A stretch of 64,000 nt of DNA from Gloeocapsopsis sp. IPPAS B-1203 (GTDB lineage Bacteria > Cyanobacteriota > Cyanobacteriia > Cyanobacteriales > Chroococcidiopsidaceae), in NCBI RefSeq assembly GCF_002749975.1, contig NZ_PEIG01000004.1, forward strand, positions 124,001 through 188,000, in the 5' to 3' direction. Below the pieces are notes generated by a model. It was not told the DNA's origin, did not search any database, and saw nothing but the letters and a program-made list of their open reading frames with translations. The translations under genes were made by a program, and so were the position numbers. Within the stretch, counting starts at the first letter, position 1; the number at the start of each line of letters is the position of its first letter. Positions 45,170-54,044 of the stretch are shown here, one piece after another.

Positions 45170-46207
45170 TCAACGATTTAAATCTACTAGGCGATGCTGG
45201 TACGCATAGAGAATTCTATCTGCATTAGCTTCATATTCTGCTTGGCTCATTGCACTGATTTCTGATTGTTTAAATCGAGTCTTAATTTGTTTAGGCTGAT
45301 TGCTGGAACTCTTACCAGCATTGCGTTTCTCGTTCCATTTACCTTCAAGATAATTCAGTATCTTTCTTGCACCTTCTGGTGTATCATATTGCTTTTTTTT
45401 AGCAGGTGGCATCTGATGGTAAACGTCCATCATGCTACTAAGATAATAATCCCAAGTAGCAGAATCAAGCTTAGCCCATTTAGGATTACTGTTTTTAATA
45501 CTGTTAAATTCCTTGGCGTAGTATTCCGCTTGCGCTTGTACATCTAGGTCTTCTCGTTCTACTGGTCTAGTCTTTAATTGTTGTTTTAGTTTCTCGTTCT
45601 CTTCTTTTAAAAGTTTCTTTTCCCAGTCAATAATTCTTGTATCTTCATACTCAGTTTCTTCCTCTTGAGTTGGTTGTACAGTTTGCGGTAACGGCTCAAT
45701 CTTCGGCTTTCTATTGAGGAGTGTATCGGCAAATAGCTGTACAGCATTATCATCGAATCCAAAGTAAGCAATAGCGTGTTTAGCAGTGTCTGCATCAACG
45801 CCAAAGGTACGCTCTAAGGCATTAGCAAACTCTGGCGCTAACTCAATGGCATCAGCTTCAGCAAAATACTCATCAGATTCTAGATATTCCTGGAATCCTT
45901 TATCCTCAGCCAGAGTGTAGATGGTATTAGCTACTGCCCCGCCATACTGTGATTGATAATCAGGTTCTGTTAGTTCCTTCTGTTGCCTTGAAATTGCAGA
46001 TTCATAAGCAGCAATCTCACCTTCAATATCTCGCTCAGCGGTATCGTCTACACCTCTACCAGGTTCAAACTGTTCTCTGCCATCAGTAACGTAAGCGTCA
46101 GGGAAATCATTCTTCCATACGTACTCCTCTGGTTTGTCTGGTGCAGAAGAGTAAGCATGATGCTCAGGAGTTGCTGGTGCTAGTGCAGATAAATCATATT
46201 CAGCCAT
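45170..46207 (-). CDS. Acidic protein with coiled coil, unknown function
   Basis: The 345-residue product is strongly acidic in its N-terminal two thirds. It has a coiled coil at about residues 195-215 (WEKKLLKEENEKLKQQLKTR) and a basic C-terminal region. The build (acidic, helical, coiled, basic end) resembles phage scaffolding proteins, and it precedes a small beta-rich protein. No sequence match is recalled, so this is weak inference. Its start is two bases after the stop of the upstream gene. Confidence 0.5.
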   Translation of the reverse strand: MAEYDLSALAPATPEHHAYSSAPDKPEEYVWKNDFPDAYVTDGREQFEPGRGVDDTAERDIEGEIAAYESAISRQQKELTEPDYQSQYGGAVANTIYTLAEDKGFQEYLESDEYFAEADAIELAPEFANALERTFGVDADTAKHAIAYFGFDDNAVQLFADTLLNRKPKIEPLPQTVQPTQEEETEYEDTRIIDWEKKLLKEENEKLKQQLKTRPVEREDLDVQAQAEYYAKEFNSIKNSNPKWAKLDSATWDYYLSSMMDVYHQMPPAKKKQYDTPEGARKILNYLEGKWNEKRNAGKSSSNQPKQIKTRFKQSEISAMSQAEYEANADRILYAYQHRLVDLNR

Positions 46208-46209
46208 AT

Positions 46210-46866
46210 CTATGCCGCTCCATCTAGTAATGTTCCATTCATTCTCTTGCGGTCGTTTAGTTCAGCCGCTCGATTGTACTTTGCTTCAATATCTGCCATA
46301 CGGTTATCAGGCTTTAATGGCGGCATCACACGACGTAAGAAGAATCTATCTATCGCTTGGTCTAAGACGTCCTGAGACTTCATTTGGAAGGCACTGGATA
46401 GATTAATTAGAGTCACTAGCAGGGAGGTTTGCAAGCTCACTACTAAACTCTCCATATCCTGCGTTGCTGGTACAGATTTATTTCTCATCTCACCAGCTAC
46501 CTCAGGCAGTGGCAGATACTTCCGGTCAACCTTGGAAACTACTTTGATGGTTGCATTCTTACCGTTAACAATGGTCTTGACTAACGGATACTCAACTGTT
46601 TTGCTGTACCAAGTTTCTTTAGGTGCAGGTTCAGGTAATGGTAAACCTTCACAATCACTGAATAGCTGTTCGAGTATTTGTTCTACTATGTGTCCGGCTG
46701 GGACAGATTCAGCATTAGCTAGCTTCTGTATCCTGGCAACATCAGTTTTATGTGCTTTAAATGAGTAAGTTTTAAAGTTCTTTAGTGGTTCACTCTTGCC
46801 TTCATTCTTCTGTAATTCTTTCTCTCTAGTAGCCTCTAGATTTTTCTGTAGCTTCGTTACGGGCAT
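46210..46866 (-). CDS. Hypothetical protein, possible ribbon-helix-helix
   Basis: The 218-residue product has a charged start and then FKTYSFKAHKTDVARIQKLA and NAESVPAGHIVEQILEQLFS, a strand followed by two helices, compatible with a ribbon-helix-helix fold. The middle is proline and lysine rich. The C-terminal half (SLQTSLLVTLINLSSAFQMK) is helical. The two-base gaps on both sides place it in the operon. Confidence 0.5.
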   Translation of the reverse strand: MPVTKLQKNLEATREKELQKNEGKSEPLKNFKTYSFKAHKTDVARIQKLANAESVPAGHIVEQILEQLFSDCEGLPLPEPAPKETWYSKTVEYPLVKTIVNGKNATIKVVSKVDRKYLPLPEVAGEMRNKSVPATQDMESLVVSLQTSLLVTLINLSSAFQMKSQDVLDQAIDRFFLRRVMPPLKPDNRMADIEAKYNRAAELNDRKRMNGTLLDGAA

Positions 46867-46868
46867 AA

Positions 46869-47171
46869 TTAGTCATCACTCCCTTTATCTGATGGTGTTT
46901 CTCTAAACGATTGAATGCTCACACCACCTTTAACATCAATACCGTTAGCGTATTGTTGCCAGTGTGGAGGTAAATTACTTTTGTGGTAAGGCTTGCCACC
47001 AATTTCGATATAGTATTGTCTGTCTTCCTCTGCATAATCCTCGATAGTGGTACGCTTAGGCTTTTCGTGACTAGCAACTGTGTACTCACCTGAGAAATAA
47101 TTTCCACCCAAATCAGAAGTGTCACTTCCGTTTTTAGTCGTTTGTTTTGTCGTGCTTCGTTTCCGTGGCAT
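46869..47171 (-). CDS. Small hypothetical protein of the operon
   Basis: The 100-residue product is polar, with a basic Thr-rich start (MPRKRSTTKQTTKNGSDTSD) and the hydrophilic GGKPYHKSNLPPHWQQYANG. It overlaps the upstream gene by 38 bases and ends two bases before the next. No family is recognised. Confidence 0.45.
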   Translation of the reverse strand: MPRKRSTTKQTTKNGSDTSDLGGNYFSGEYTVASHEKPKRTTIEDYAEEDRQYYIEIGGKPYHKSNLPPHWQQYANGIDVKGGVSIQSFRETPSDKGSDD

Positions 47172-47370
47172 TGTCCTGTAATCCTTTGTAGATTTTCTCT
47201 CTGAACTGTTCCATCTCTGGGCTATAACGCTCTATTCTTGGCTGTTTTTGTACTTCCTCCCGTGGTGTATCATCTGGCTTATCTCTGCCTACAATGCGTG
47301 GTTTTTTTGGTTGCGGTGGATTCGATACTTCAGCAAGATTCTTGATGTGTTTGAGTTTTGAACTACCCAT
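47134..47370 (-). CDS. Small basic hypothetical protein of the operon
   Basis: The 78-residue product is proline, lysine and arginine rich (NPPQPKKPRIVGRDKPDDTP) with a helical C-terminal half (IERYSPEMEQFREKIYKGLQ). It shares one base with the upstream gene at 47370 (ATG overlapping the previous stop), a sign of coupling. Confidence 0.45.
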   Translation of the reverse strand: MGSSKLKHIKNLAEVSNPPQPKKPRIVGRDKPDDTPREEVQKQPRIERYSPEMEQFREKIYKGLQDNATETKHDKTND

Positions 47371-47603
47371 TATCTCTCCTGCATTACTTGAAGGAAATTA
47401 CGGCTGAAACCATTCCAGAATGTGGAGTTCTTTGTTTCACTCGCAGGGATAGGAGATTTAACAGGTGGAGTTATATCAATGCCACAGTTACGCTTGAATG
47501 TGGCTAGCATCTCAGGAGTCATCTGACTTTCGTGAGTTTTGACGTTATCAATCAGCCACCAACCACCGCCAAGACTAGTACAAAAGCTAGGGTTAATACT
47601 CAT
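47370..47603 (-). CDS. Small hypothetical protein of the operon
   Basis: The 77-residue product reads MSINPSFCTSLGGGWWLIDN, then VKTHESQMTPEMLATFKRNC and GIDITPPVKS. There is a compact glycine/tryptophan start and a helical end. It overlaps the upstream gene by four bases. No family is recognised. Confidence 0.45.
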   Translation of the reverse strand: MSINPSFCTSLGGGWWLIDNVKTHESQMTPEMLATFKRNCGIDITPPVKSPIPASETKNSTFWNGFSRNFLQVMQER

Positions 47604-48163
47604 TTCAGTCCAAGCTCCTTATTGAATATTGCTTTCTGTTCTTTGGTCATGCCAGAGATTAGTCTCAAGAGATTCTCTCGTGCTGCATCATCACCGTATT
47701 GCTTTAGCTTGTACTGATTCTCAATGAACTCTTGATGCTTCTTAGCTACGTAATCATCGTGTGGTTTCTTGAGTCGTTTTAATTGGGCAACTTCCTCAGC
47801 TTCTAATGGTCTGAGTCTGGCTCTCTCTTCCTCATTTCTAGGTGTTACCAATCTCCGGCTAAGCTTGCCTTGTGATATTTCAGGGTCAGCATTTATTTCA
47901 TCCAGCTTCTCCTGTGCAAGTCGTGCAGCTTTCTCTGCTTTAGTTTTCTCTATGCGTTGCTGTTTCTCGTATAAAGATTTTACGTAGTTAGCACTTTGCT
48001 CTGCCTCAGTAACTCTATCTGCATTCAGCAACTCAGGACTATCCATGCGAATGCTATGAGAGTTAACAGTACTAGGCGTTTCATACTCTTGTATGCTTTC
48101 TTTTCTCCATATCCCATATTTATCTTTCTGGTATCCGTAATCTTCTGGATTAGCTGTTGTCAT
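47600..48163 (-). CDS. Helical hypothetical protein of the operon
   Basis: The 187-residue product is mostly charged helix with probable coiled coil (ESANYVKSLYEKQQRIEKTK-like region; residues about 55-150). It begins with GYQKDKYGIWRKESIQEYET. It overlaps its upstream and downstream neighbours by four bases each. No family is recognised. Confidence 0.5.
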   Translation of the reverse strand: MTTANPEDYGYQKDKYGIWRKESIQEYETPSTVNSHSIRMDSPELLNADRVTEAEQSANYVKSLYEKQQRIEKTKAEKAARLAQEKLDEINADPEISQGKLSRRLVTPRNEEERARLRPLEAEEVAQLKRLKKPHDDYVAKKHQEFIENQYKLKQYGDDAARENLLRLISGMTKEQKAIFNKELGLK

Positions 48164-48501
48164 ACTATTCTTCCTTGTGAAATCATATTGTTTAAATTAG
48201 CTTGCAAGTTCTCGTAGTCATGTCTAGTCCTAGATAATTCAGACCTGAGACTACGATTCTGTTCATCAACTAGAAACTTCTCTTGCTGCAGTTGCCTGTA
48301 CTTGCTAACACCAAACTGTTTAACATCCCTCAAGCTGACATCATTCTCTTTCACATACTCAATCAGTAAGTCCCTGATTAGCGTTGATATTGGTGAAGTA
48401 TAGTTAGTCTTCTCTCGTGCCAGGTTGACAGCTTCACGTAATGTCTTGCTCAAGTAAAAGCAATACCTTGACTGTGATTCATCTTCAAATACCTTAGGCA
48501 T
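48160..48501 (-). CDS. Ribbon-helix-helix protein with coiled-coil tail, first gene of the operon
   Basis: From ATG 48501 the product is 113 residues. A strand and two helices (SQSRYCFYLSKTLREAVNLA, then ISTLIRDLLIEYVKENDVSL) fit a ribbon-helix-helix DNA-binding fold. A coiled coil at about 60-105 follows. An ATG at 48546 is possible, but the inverted repeat TACAC-AA-GTGTA at 48531-48542 would then lie inside the gene; as an operator it fits the later start. Autoregulation of the operon is inferred. Confidence 0.6.
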   Translation of the reverse strand: MPKVFEDESQSRYCFYLSKTLREAVNLAREKTNYTSPISTLIRDLLIEYVKENDVSLRDVKQFGVSKYRQLQQEKFLVDEQNRSLRSELSRTRHDYENLQANLNNMISQGRIV

Positions 48502-48530
48502 ATTAATGAGTGTATATGCACCTATCCATG

Positions 48531-48542
48531 TACACAAGTGTA
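48531..48542. promoter_or_regulatory. Inverted repeat before the unknown operon
   Basis: TACAC-AA-GTGTA has perfect 5-bp arms and lies 30 bases before the probable start at 48501. It is a candidate operator for the ribbon-helix-helix protein. Confidence 0.5.
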
Positions 48543-48546
48543 ACAT

Positions 48547-49103
48547 CTATTGCATACTGATTGCACAAGACCTGTATTTCACACCTTAAAGCGAGCAAAG
48601 CTCGCAGGTACTACTGTGAATGCATGAGTGAGTATTCAGATGTTATGAGTGTTTAGTGGATTTGATGTGCCTATCCAATAGAGTACGCCATTCTCTATGA
48701 TAAATAGCTTTACCATAGAGAATACTCTATAATTCCTATCTCAGCTATTCGCTGGTAGTAGCATCAAAGATGCATGCTCTACGAGCTGTACGATTCATTA
48801 TTAATAACATCATGTGTATTCTCAATAACTATGTATGTCTAGAACTGTAGAATTACAGACATATTGTTTACATTAATATCTCTAGCTATGAATAATACTT
48901 GATTAAAGTATGATTCTAATTCCTGTAGAAAAAGACTTAGCTTTGTAATTCCTAGCAGAGCTAGGGTACGGGGTGGTACGCTGTAGGTTCTCTATAGTAC
49001 ATTCAAATTAAATTATTTTGACAGCACTATAACGTACATCAACTTACAAATTATTGGCAACATAAGCGTAAGCATGGCATCAGCAATCGAAGATTGCATA
49101 CCT
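48547..49103. other. 557-base non-coding region rich in palindromes
   Basis: There is no convincing gene. It holds a perfect 10-bp inverted repeat ATTCTCTATG / CATAGAGAAT (48690-48699 and 48714-48723). Outer arms ATAGAGT and ACTCTAT extend it. CTGTA-gaat-TACAG lies near 48845 and CCTAG-cagag-CTAGG near 48950. It is AT rich and sits between the replication genes and the unknown operon. It could be a replication origin, a structured RNA or the operon's control region. Confidence 0.5.
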
Positions 49104-49535
49104 TTAGGTTCTTACATGGCACTTGCTATCGAGTGTTACAGCACATAACCAGTGGGGATGACCATCCCAATACCCTACCCCGACATTAATTCCAGTGAAG
49201 GGGATAGTGTAAACACCTTCTTCTTTAGCCATTTCAGTGGGATTAAAGGGGTCAGTGACACAACTGACAACTATGCGATTGATGCTGAAATACTTCATCA
49301 GATACACGTACAGCATAATTATCCAGTTGTTTAGCCTACGTGCTGCTACTTCATTTGGTGCATTCAGGAAAATGTAGGAACCCAAGCCAGTGTCATGTAT
49401 CTCAAACCCACCACTATAAACTACTGACTTGAAAGCATCTTGAAGCATATCTTCTTTAATCGACTGAATACACTTCTCCAATGCAACTCTGTGTAGTGTT
49501 GTCAGTGGCGAAACAACGCTAGTCTGATTAATCAT
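49104..49535 (-). CDS. Hypothetical protein
   Basis: The 143-residue product has helices at the start (LHRVALEKCIQSIKEDMLQD) and a beta-rich remainder (FEIHDTGLGSYIFLNAPNEV, IPFTGINVGVGYWDG). There is no signal peptide. It follows the small gene at 49568 on the same strand, with a 32-base gap. No family is recognised. Confidence 0.5.
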   Translation of the reverse strand: MINQTSVVSPLTTLHRVALEKCIQSIKEDMLQDAFKSVVYSGGFEIHDTGLGSYIFLNAPNEVAARRLNNWIIMLYVYLMKYFSINRIVVSCVTDPFNPTEMAKEEGVYTIPFTGINVGVGYWDGHPHWLCAVTLDSKCHVRT

Positions 49536-49567
49536 TCTTGCTATACTTCCCTGTCCCAGTGGTTACA

Positions 49568-49927
49568 TCACTCTAACACCTCTACTTTGTCTTTTACCTC
49601 AGTATTTTTCTCAAATGTTCCTTCTGACGTGTAGCAAGCTGCTTCAGTAGGCACGCTGTTGTAAGTAATGTCGTGTAAATAATCTGAAGTGTCAGTACTG
49701 TCAGTAGCACTGACAATAAAGTGTCTGTGGTACTCTTCGGCTGAAACCAGCTCGTAGTCTACATCCTGGCTGTTTAAGTCCCATTTGTCAGTGTTGTCAG
49801 TGCTTTTTATGGGAATAAAATATTTTCCTTTTTGCTTTAAATACATTTTATTTTCTCCCAAAAAAGTATAGTGAATGAATTTACAATCTAAATCATCCAT
49901 GTACCACTCTTGTTCTATTATTTCCAT
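49568..49927 (-). CDS. Hypothetical acidic protein
   Basis: From ATG 49927, preceded by a strong AAGGAG, the product is 119 residues. It is acidic and beta rich (DDLDCKFIHYTFLGENKMYL, ISADSTDTSDY-like region). A GTG at 50023 extends the frame but lacks a ribosome site. It lies just downstream of the primase gene in a probable operon. The function is unknown. Confidence 0.5.
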   Translation of the reverse strand: MEIIEQEWYMDDLDCKFIHYTFLGENKMYLKQKGKYFIPIKSTDNTDKWDLNSQDVDYELVSAEEYHRHFIVSATDSTDTSDYLHDITYNSVPTEAACYTSEGTFEKNTEVKDKVEVLE

Positions 49928-50036
49928 TGGTCTACTCCTTAATTGGTAAAGTACTATTATTCTCTTTATAGTGGTTAAAGGATAAATGATGTAATCATAA
50001 GATAAGTAATTATACTTAACCACTGGTAAAGACTAA

Positions 50037-52568
50037 CTAAATAAATCTGTTTAGTCGTGTCGTTGGTATTACTGGAATATCTTTTTCTTCCTCTGTAGAA
50101 GAACCTGGTAAAAGTCCAATAATATTTTTATTTTCCCTAGAAGCACTGACATTACTGACATTTTGTGTTTTTAGAGGCTCAACTCCATACGGGGTATAGG
50201 TTTCATCGAAATTTTCCTCACTTACATCTTCCTGACAGTTATTGACATTACTGACAGTTGAGGTTGTTTGGGTAAAAGTTATAGTTCTTCCAGCCTTGGA
50301 CAGTGTGCCATAGTTTAGTTTTGCTAGTTGTTCAAACCTACTGACAACTTCTTTTGTGGTGACTCCCTTCTGCTTGTCATAAGACCGTATAACGTCACGC
50401 GCAGAGATACTACCACCTTTCTTCTCACAAACCTCAAGAATTCTCACTAGTTCCGGTGCTAGTTCCTCTCTCAAACTGGAGAACATAGCCTTGAACTCGT
50501 TGATGTAAAACATGGAAAGCTTGATAGCTTTTGCCATAGTTTCACCACTGACAGTTGTATCTATGTCAACTCCATAAATGAATTGATTCTTGGGTTGCTT
50601 ATCTAACTCAAACAACACGTGCAAATTAAGTGCTAATCGTCCTGTCAGTCCCTCATGCTTGGCGTAGACGTTAGCTAATGCCCCATAGGAGTGAAACTTA
50701 TGTTGCTCCAGTTGGTTGTAGTACTCTTGATACAGCTTGAATGCTTCTCGTGACAGTTTAAGTTCAAGCACTGGCTGTCGGTCAATGCGTTTGTAAAACC
50801 ATTTCAACTCCTCCACGATGTCAATATTGGAGTCACTACTATCTTCGTCTGGTAGCTTTGCTATCCTACGAGGCTGATTAATTAATAGAAATCTTGACCA
50901 AAAACCATCAGCGTCAGATTTATCAGCAAAGACTTCCTTGAGTTTCTCAGGTTGGATTGTTCCATAGATTGATAAAGAGGAGTTATCGACGTTGACTGTT
51001 ACCCCTTCTTTGCGCAAAACAGTTATGGATGAACCATTGTAAGCCTCTAGAAATGTTTCCCTGTCATCACCTTTTCCACCTTTATATTGTCCTAGGGAAC
51101 CAACAAAACCCGATAACTCATCTCGGTAATACAGCAACCCCTTCGTTGGATGTGCAGCAAACTGCGCCGTAATACCTTCGACTGTAGCGTTGGTGATTAT
51201 GTACAGCTTTAGTTTTGGTTCTTTAGGTTGTCCGTCGGGGAATTGTTCCAACAAGTCATTAACAGCGCTTTTGGAATCTTTTTTCGCAGCCTTATACTGG
51301 AATGTGGATTCTGTATAGTCGCGCTGTGCCTCAAGGAATTCCTCATTAGCTGTTTTAATTAAGTCAGCCAGAGGTTTCATCATCATGGTTTGTGCAGTTG
51401 GTGATTTTATTTCTCCACTGGCTGCGACATTTGCTGCATAGAGGTTAGCTGGTACAGTAAATCTTGACTTACGCAGCAGAGTTATGTTTGTGTCGGTGTG
51501 ATGCAGGGAAGCAGTAACGCAAAGGAATGGGTTAATTGTTGCCTCAGCTCGTAGTGTTGTGTACTTCGCAAATAGATTTAACGCTCTTGCTACAGAACGT
51601 GGAAACACTTCAAACAGATTAAGTTTGTTACTCGCTAGCTTGCGGTACTCCTCAACATCAGCTTTAAGTAAATTCAGTTCGTCATCATCGTCATCACTTA
51701 GTTCCTGTCTTTCGTCCTCGTGCTTTTTTACGAAGTAGTTCAGCGTTCCAAGCGTGACCCCATGTGATTTATGGTTAAAGCTTTCCCACTTCTTAATACA
51801 GCAATCTTCTTCGTACTTATCCGATAACTGGCTCCAAGTATCCCAAGCTTGTAACAGTGAAGCATCCCCTACAGAATGTAATGCCATTCCCACTTTTAAC
51901 CAGGTTTCATAGTCATCAGCATAGGAGGCTGGTAGGCTGTACAATGCAGCCATAATATCAATCCGCTTTTGTGGTGATAGTTCCTCGTCACTAAATCTAT
52001 ACTTGGAAACACCGCGGTTGGGCTTTAACATCTTGTCAATAACCCAAGCGGGACAGCTTTGAATAGGCGAGTTTTTGGGGCTGTTTACCCAACTGTAAGA
52101 CCCAGTTATTGGATGCTCACCAAAGATAACTGACTGTGAACCACTCCATCGAAACTCTAGTTGCTGACCTGGTTTATCAGTAGAAACTCTCGTAGTGCTA
52201 ATTAAATCCCAATACTTTTGGTCAACATAAAAAAACTGTGAAAATCTTCCTGTTCGTCCTGACGTCACAGTTATTGTTTCCACAGCTATATTGTCTTGAT
52301 TTGACAGTTGTTTTGCTAATTCTTGCGCTGCTTCGCCATCAAAGTCTACACAAACCAAGCCACCTGATTTAACGCCTAACTGCACACCAACAGCCGCTAT
52401 AGGTGAGTTTGGTTTATCGATTTCCTTAATGATATCTGCTTTAGTAAAATGCCTTTCACTCCAGTTAGAAATGTATGGCGCTTTATTCGCTCCCACTGGT
52501 ACTAATACCCAGTTATTTGGTATGTATTCGAGGTTCTCTTTCAGACTTTCTAATGTTACTCTAGACAT
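50037..52568 (-). CDS. Primase-polymerase / DUF3987 replication protein
   Basis: This is a multidomain replication protein of 843 residues. The N-terminal prim-pol domain (about 10-185) has the catalytic acidic pair in GLVCVDFDGEA (D75, D77) and the later FRWSGSQSVIFGEHP. A PriCT-like domain (about 205-285; YADDYETWLKVGMALHSVGD) follows. The central part (about 320-640) is a DUF3987-type region with RDELSGFVGSLGQYKGGKGD, where helicase-like proteins of this kind sit. A winged-helix-like part is near 690-740 and the C-terminal tail is disordered. It presumably initiates replication of the island when excised. DUF3987 genes are typical of plasmids and mobile islands. Confidence 0.82.
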   Translation of the reverse strand: MSRVTLESLKENLEYIPNNWVLVPVGANKAPYISNWSERHFTKADIIKEIDKPNSPIAAVGVQLGVKSGGLVCVDFDGEAAQELAKQLSNQDNIAVETITVTSGRTGRFSQFFYVDQKYWDLISTTRVSTDKPGQQLEFRWSGSQSVIFGEHPITGSYSWVNSPKNSPIQSCPAWVIDKMLKPNRGVSKYRFSDEELSPQKRIDIMAALYSLPASYADDYETWLKVGMALHSVGDASLLQAWDTWSQLSDKYEEDCCIKKWESFNHKSHGVTLGTLNYFVKKHEDERQELSDDDDDELNLLKADVEEYRKLASNKLNLFEVFPRSVARALNLFAKYTTLRAEATINPFLCVTASLHHTDTNITLLRKSRFTVPANLYAANVAASGEIKSPTAQTMMMKPLADLIKTANEEFLEAQRDYTESTFQYKAAKKDSKSAVNDLLEQFPDGQPKEPKLKLYIITNATVEGITAQFAAHPTKGLLYYRDELSGFVGSLGQYKGGKGDDRETFLEAYNGSSITVLRKEGVTVNVDNSSLSIYGTIQPEKLKEVFADKSDADGFWSRFLLINQPRRIAKLPDEDSSDSNIDIVEELKWFYKRIDRQPVLELKLSREAFKLYQEYYNQLEQHKFHSYGALANVYAKHEGLTGRLALNLHVLFELDKQPKNQFIYGVDIDTTVSGETMAKAIKLSMFYINEFKAMFSSLREELAPELVRILEVCEKKGGSISARDVIRSYDKQKGVTTKEVVSRFEQLAKLNYGTLSKAGRTITFTQTTSTVSNVNNCQEDVSEENFDETYTPYGVEPLKTQNVSNVSASRENKNIIGLLPGSSTEEEKDIPVIPTTRLNRFI

Positions 52569-52643
52569 AGGTATCTCTTGTTGTATTATTTGCTGTAGTA
52601 CAAGTTTTGTGTAGTGCCTTGAATTCTCTTCAGGGCACTATTT

Positions 52644-52820
52644 TTATTCATTGGTTGTTGCTTCTAAACGCTTCTCTCGTGCCTTTAATTGCCTTGAAAA
52701 TCCCTTAGCTAAGGCTTCATTAACCAAGGTTGATTTAGGTCTTTTTGTCTTTGCTGCTTGCTCTTCAATCAATTGATATATAGGTAAATCGATTGAGAAA
52801 CTCATGTTAACTTTAGCCAT
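52644..52820 (-). CDS. Ribbon-helix-helix protein
   Basis: From ATG 52820 the product is 58 residues: a strand NMSFSIDLPIYQLIEEQAAK, then TKRPKSTLVNEALAKGFSRQ. This is a typical CopG/Arc-type fold. A longer frame from 52937 has a hydrophobic, non-homologous start and is rejected. It lies between the integrase and the primase and may control excision or copy number. Confidence 0.75.
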   Translation of the reverse strand: MAKVNMSFSIDLPIYQLIEEQAAKTKRPKSTLVNEALAKGFSRQLKAREKRLEATTNE

Positions 52821-52944
52821 ATCTGTTATCTGTAACCTCCTAGTTTGTTTGTTATAAGTTTTACTTATATGAAACATATTAAAGGAGAATACACAACTTG
52901 TCAGCAACGTCAAGTTAAATGTGTTATAACTACACAAAAGTTAA

Positions 52945-53994
52945 CTAAAACATTTGTGGTAGTTCAGGACAATCAATTAGATTCGCGTAGTTCTTCATCA
53001 GAACCTTGATATCGTGTCCTAATATTTGTGCAACTGCGACAGGTGAAACACCAGCCTCTAGGAACCGAGTAGCAGCAGTATGTCTAGTGCAGTAGAACGG
53101 ACGATACTCAATGGAACACGTTTCTAGGACGACTTTCCAATACCTATTGTTGAAGTTGTTTAAATTGACCTTGTGTCCCTCAAACGTTTTAAACACCAAG
53201 TCAGTAGACTTAGCATCACTAGGCTTGATGTGTTTCAGTAGTTCCTGGAGATTCTCCGGTAATGGTATTCGCCTAGCCTTGTTGGTTTTTGTTGAAAGAA
53301 TCCAGCAAGTCTTAAATTCAGTGCTGATGCTACCCCAAGTTAGGTTTACTTGCTCACCTGACCTACAGCCAGTTTGAAAAGCAAATTTAACAAAGGGTAG
53401 ATAGTGCGGATACCAGTCCTCAAACTCAGAGATAATCATATTTACTTCGTGTTTGGAGAACGCATCCCTAGGCTGCTTTGGTGTGACCTTGATAAGGTTT
53501 TGTGCCTCAACCCAAGGATTAACAGGTGCTTTAAGCCACTTGTAGCACGCCCCAAGGATGCAAACCTTATCTTTTACTGTGATAGGCTCAGCATTCTCTA
53601 AGAGTTTCAAAACAAACTTCTCTGCATCTTCCTCAGTAACGCTGAGATAACACTTATTGCCTAGCTTGGAGTTCTTCAGGATATTGATTAGTGCCCAGTA
53701 TTTGTAGAGTGTTCCTTGTTCTACACGCTTGGTTTTGTAAGCTGTAAACGACTCGAAGGCTGTTAACAGACTTTTGTTATCTTTTGGCTTATCTACCTTG
53801 TACCGTTTTAAAGTCCGGTCAAATTCACCAGTATCGATATCTGTTTCAATCTGTCGCTTTAGCAGTTCTGCACGTAGGAGGTTATCTGAGGTATAGCCTA
53901 GACCTGGATAAAATGCCTGTTGCTTACCATCAACTCTAAATCTAAGTCTGATGGTGTCTTTAATTCTTTCCACGGTAACTTTTCCTTTTGCCAT
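52945..53994 (-). CDS. int: Tyrosine-type site-specific integrase
   Basis: The 349-residue product has a SAM-like N-terminal core-binding domain (about 75-170) and a catalytic domain (about 175-345). The catalytic residues are R211 in TGCRSGE, K236 in STKTNKARR, R304 and H305 in CTRHTAAT, H327 in LGHD and tyrosine Y336 in KNYAN. The first position of the usual HxxR box is tyrosine (YCTRH), a tolerated variant. It lies 50 bases from the right attachment repeat and tRNA-Ala, reading away from the tRNA into the island, as expected for the element's own integrase. Confidence 0.93.
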   Translation of the reverse strand: MAKGKVTVERIKDTIRLRFRVDGKQQAFYPGLGYTSDNLLRAELLKRQIETDIDTGEFDRTLKRYKVDKPKDNKSLLTAFESFTAYKTKRVEQGTLYKYWALINILKNSKLGNKCYLSVTEEDAEKFVLKLLENAEPITVKDKVCILGACYKWLKAPVNPWVEAQNLIKVTPKQPRDAFSKHEVNMIISEFEDWYPHYLPFVKFAFQTGCRSGEQVNLTWGSISTEFKTCWILSTKTNKARRIPLPENLQELLKHIKPSDAKSTDLVFKTFEGHKVNLNNFNNRYWKVVLETCSIEYRPFYCTRHTAATRFLEAGVSPVAVAQILGHDIKVLMKNYANLIDCPELPQMF

Positions 53995-54044
53995 TGTTTA
54001 CATTTGTCTACCGACTCAGGCAAAGGTATACTTGGAAACTCTAG

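Noticed and set aside
44694-46207. Naming these two genes as capsid decoration and scaffold proteins
   Set aside because: Only composition and gene order point that way; without a sequence or structure match the function is left open.
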